Shown here: in pieces, positions 60,516 through 64,000 of the stretch
Numbering within the stretch: the first letter of the stretch is position 1
Layout: each line of letters starts with the position of its first letter
NCBI RefSeq assembly: GCF_014898815.1
Contig: NW_026515499.1
Span: 186,001-250,000, forward strand
Direction: 5' to 3'
DNA from: Panonychus citri
Taxonomy: Eukaryota; Arthropoda; Arachnida; Trombidiformes; Tetranychidae
Length of the DNA stretch: 64,000 nt
The notes under the pieces: generated by a model
What the model saw: the letters and a program-made list of their open reading frames with translations, nothing else
Databases searched by the model: none
What the model was told of the DNA's origin: nothing
Made by a program: the position numbers and the translations under genes

Positions 60516-63500
60516 TTAAGGTGAAGTTGATGTAAGAGATGATTCAATGGTTCCCTCTGATTTTGGTATTTTTTGAGAATTTTCTTCACAAGCAGAAGTA
60601 TGAGCATCTTCTTCTGTCCATACAGATTCTTTCTTATCCTTTTTATTATCATTATCTCCTTCGAGAGTATTTGATTCTTCATGTTCAGAATCTAATCTTC
60701 GCTTTCGTGGTCTTGATTGCATCGGTTCAACGCCAAGTATCTTGTGTATTTGTCTAAATGCAATTAACCTCAATGCATGCTGTAAATGGAAACAAATATA
60801 ATTGTCAATTAGTTAATGGAAATAAAGGTAAATAAACTTTGGTAACAAAAAAAAACAGAAAAAATAGAGTAAAACAGATCATGTCATACTTGTGCTGATG
60901 ATGTAATATCTTCACGTTCTTGTCGAGTCAAATTAGCGAGAGCATCAGTTGGCTCTTTTTCACATGGATCCATTAAACCGGCCCCACCGGGTAATAGTAA
61001 ACCAGAGGCGATGGCTTCCAAAACGTGTCTGAATGCTTCCCCTGGATTTAATTGTTCACCAGCACTTGAAATTACTCGTTCACAAAGTAATTCAACAGCC
61101 TGAAATTGATATAATCAAAGAGTTGGATTAGTTGATGAAATGAGTTATTAAGATAACAATAATTTACCCAAAGATCAAGTTTAGACCAGGTTGGTAATCT
61201 CCTACAAAGATCTCGAATCAATCGGATTATCATCGGACATGGATGAAGATTGGAAACTCTAGCCTGTGAAAAGGATAAATTAAAGAAAAGATTAAAGTTT
61301 GACATTTAAAGATTAATTTAAAGGGTCAATCAGATTTGAACTTCAGCTTGTTCATGATAAAATGATTGATTGTTTGCAAAAAGCAATTAAGCTAAGGGAT
61401 TAATAAATAATTCTGATTAATCTGAGGCTGCTATGTTGTAATCTGGCCCCGGATTTGAAACTTTCCAGCCTCATGTAAATGTAAATATTACATTGAAAAG
61501 AAAAAGAGTAAAATTGAATAAAATATTTTTCTCAATTGTTTACATTTGTAAAATAAATAAAATAAAATAAATAAATAAAAAAAAAGTCATCTAAGAGCTA
61601 AGATGTTTTCTAACAAAGAGAAAAATGATAGAAAGTGACTGAGAAGTGAGAGTGAGAGCATATTTAGGTTAAAAGAATAACTAAAAGATGACTTTTCTCT
61701 GTAAATTAATTAATTATGATAATTGAGTGACTATCACAAGGCTGAAAAGTAATCAAAGTCAGTCCAAACCTGGTACCACTTTGCATGGCGAAGTGCAGCC
61801 AATGCATCAAGGCATTTTTGCCTGTCCAATATTTGCTTCGGTTCTTTAACCATCTCTAGACAACGGGAAAATGTGCACATGTTAAAGATACAAATTGTAA
61901 TTAACTTTGATTGAATAAATTGCAAAAAAGATAATGAGAACTTAGACGAGACTTAATTAGATGATGTAATAAATGATAAAAGTGAGAGAAAAAAAAGAGC
62001 AAATATCAATCCTGTTCTGATTAGAGATGGCTAAATCGCTTTGGCTTCATTGAACATGTAGTTCAGGAGGAGGACAATAATCATCAAGTTGATTGGGAAA
62101 AAAAGAGCGAAAATATAATTATTTGTCCTCGACTCCCTTCCTACTCCAAAATAATACATTTTGTGTGAATTTTCCCCATAATCGGTGATGTCTTTTCAAT
62201 CAATGCTTCATTTACAATCAAAGTTTACCAGCATCAACATTGTCCCCTCTTTACTCTTCTCAGCGGCCAACTCCATGATGATAGAGATACGAATCCGGTA
62301 AAAGTTATATCATATTAATAGAATTTGTTTTTGCAAAAAAAAAGTGATAACAATTACATTGATTGTTTATGTTTCTCTCTTTCCTGTTTCTGCTAATTGT
62401 TGTTTGATGGAAGAGATAAAGAGGGAGAGCATGTGATGTGAGAAAATGAGTATTATGTATTCTACCTGGAAAGAATTAGCTCAAAATGGATTAAAAGACT
62501 TGAGAGAAGGAGAAAGATTAGATGGGATTAGGATTAAAAAAGTGAGAAAAATTCATTGATTTTTTTTTGTTCAAAATCAATAAATATAAAAGTGTAAATG
62601 ATTGCATTAATCGTCTCGACATAAGTCTCTCTGTAAACACAGTTATCTTCATACCCGCAGGAGCAATTACTTCCGGTGCACTAGACTCTCTTATAGATGG
62701 AGATGTGAAGTGAACATTAACAGTAATCGGAAGTTCTGATGTTGATGTGATCGAAATTTTTCCTTCACCGATTTTAACGTGTATCTCATACTTATCCGTT
62801 GGATTAACAAGCTGTTTTGAAATGGTAAAGGAAAATAAAATATTAAATTAATAGAAAATCATGGATAATCCAATTATCATTCTTACCTCGAGTTGTTTAG
62901 GTAAATGATTCATGACTCTCATTACCAACTGATTTGTTGGTTTATCTGAACATATGATAACTAAATCAACTTCTTTATCTCCGACTAAAAGTAGATTTTT
63001 AGCTAATGGGCCAACTCGCATCAGTCCTCTTAAAATACGATTAGAATTGTTCTCATCGTTTTTATCATTGGTTGTTTCACAGTTTGAACCATTCGTTGTT
63101 TTTTCCTCTTTGTTGGCATTTTCATTTGTACAGCTTTCTGTTTGTTTAGGGAGTTCTTCTTGATTTTCATCTTTAGTAGCTGTTGAATTATTGTTAATTG
63201 TTTCAGTAGTGGATTCAGATGGATTAGTTACCATTTGACCTTCGGTTACATTTGAAAATTCTTCTTTCAATTCTTTCTGAATTATTTCATTTATAGCATT
63301 TTGGTTATCTTCTTTTGATAGTTTGTCATATACTCCAGCCAAAGCTCTTTCGGTTACCATAACAACATGATGAATTTCGTCTAATTCATTTTCGGATGGA
63401 CAAATTTCTGAATGTTTCTGAATCAAATGATTATCGTCCCATGAACCACCAGAATGTCCTCCACGTCCTCTAAATGGTAATGGACCCATCAAAAGACCAC

Positions 63501-64000
63501 CAGGACCAGCAGGACCACCAAAACCTGATGGTGGCATCATATGAGGTGGAGGAGGTGGCGGTGGGGGCATATAACCATAGGCTATTCCACCCATTCCCAT
63601 TCCTCGATTGGGTGGGGGATACCAATCATTCCAGTAATGATGGTCTCGTTGTTTGTTATGGAAAAATCTTTTATCTTTGGTTTCTTGAATTTTTCTTTGT
63701 TTCAAACTTGGTTTAATATCTACGACTAAATTGGGATCAACTTTCTTTTTATATTGCAATCGATGGCGTCTTCCCTTTAAGTGCATTTCCTTAGCATTTG
63801 GATCATTAAACCGACAATCACAAAGTTTACAATGAAAACTGACAGTTTTACTATCATCACTTCTGTGCTCTTCAATGTAATCCTGTCCTACTGGTTGTGA
63901 ATCAGATTTTTCATAATCCATGAGATTAGGATCAGTTGTGATAACAAATGTTGAGTTAGGAGGACTGGGTGATGTAAATTGAGGTGCAACGGAAGATGAT
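60516..64000 (-). CDS. Zfr: ZFR/Zn72D zinc-finger RNA-binding protein, 5'-partial
   Basis: Six visible exons: 62887 to beyond 64000, 62655-62811, 61770-61855, 61168-61263, 60890-61099 and 60516-60779; about 641 residues to the stop. ZFR proteins bind double-stranded RNA in the nucleus and affect splicing and editing; the fly member is Zn72D. A C2H2 finger (FHCKLCDCRFNDPNAKEMHL, then KGRRHRLQYKKK) matches the last ZFR finger closely. It is followed by Pro/Gly-rich sequence (YMPPPPPPPPHMMPP) and a long Asn/Thr/Glu-rich insert. The DZF domain then runs LRGLMRVGPLAKNLLLVGD, LVIICSDKPTNQ, ILDRQKCLDALAALRHAKW, IIRLIRDLCRRLPTW, AVELLCERVISSAGEQLNP, REDITSSAQHALRLIAFRQ, IHKILGVEPM. The tail has RPRKRRLDSE as in human ZFR, then an acidic Ser/Thr-rich end (IESSLTSTSP). 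Earlier fingers lie off the right edge. Confidence 0.95.
61423..61473. other. Inverted-repeat GC island in a ZFR intron
   Basis: TGAGGCTG and CAGCCTCA form an 8-bp perfect stem around 35 nt that contain a second small stem (AATC with GATT around TGGCCCCG). It stands out from the AT-rich intron 61264-61769. It could be a structured RNA or a splicing element; no known class is claimed. Confidence 0.4.

Overview
This is eukaryotic nuclear DNA: very AT-rich, with split genes, GT..AG introns and no operons. Gene content (a Tbx1/org-1 T-box factor, Pasha/DGCR8, a Zn72D/ZFR protein, SCYL2, a rabphilin/Noc2-type Rab effector, TANGO2, an NRF-domain secreted protein and a five-Ig adhesion protein) is that of a bilaterian. 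The NRF-type protein and the low-complexity His/Gln/Ser/Asn/Asp runs suggest an arthropod, plausibly a mite or other chelicerate, but the species is not established. All exon models were built by hand from reading-frame continuity, splice sites and remembered family conservation; no database search was run.

Layout, left to right. 1-16.7 kb: seven exons of a minus-strand SCYL2 pseudokinase whose 3' end lies off the left edge, with introns of 6.9 and 3.4 kb full of (TC)n/(GA)n and GAT/ATC-type repeats. 19.2-20.8 kb: a short minus-strand rabphilin/Noc2 gene without C2 domains. 22.4-28.5 kb: a plus-strand T-box gene of the Tbx1/10 (org-1) class. 30.1-34.3 kb: plus-strand TANGO2. 35.3-38.9 kb: minus-strand pasha, complete in 13 exons. 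39.4-40.5 kb: a secreted NRF-domain protein without an acyltransferase domain. 41.3-54.9 kb: a minus-strand five-Ig transmembrane protein with a 5.8-kb first intron. 55.9-58.7 kb: an unfamiliar zinc-finger gene built from two tandem copies of one four-finger module. 60.5 kb to the right edge: the C-terminal two-thirds of a ZFR/Zn72D gene (zinc finger plus DZF domain).

Functional threads. Two genes act in RNA metabolism (Pasha in microRNA processing, ZFR in RNA binding and splicing), two in membrane traffic (SCYL2 and the Rab effector) and two at the cell surface or in secretion (Ig protein and NRF protein). Neighbours do not form an obvious pathway.

Most notable observations: the duplicated zinc-finger module gene, which also has an unresolved reading-frame change; a CTCF/YY1-like AGATGGCGC-type motif at several gene boundaries, two copies of which share a longer module; the T-box frame that runs into a stop codon directly after the T-box; an 18-bp perfect palindrome seven bases from a SCYL2 splice donor; and a small membrane-protein-like frame inside the Ig gene's first intron.
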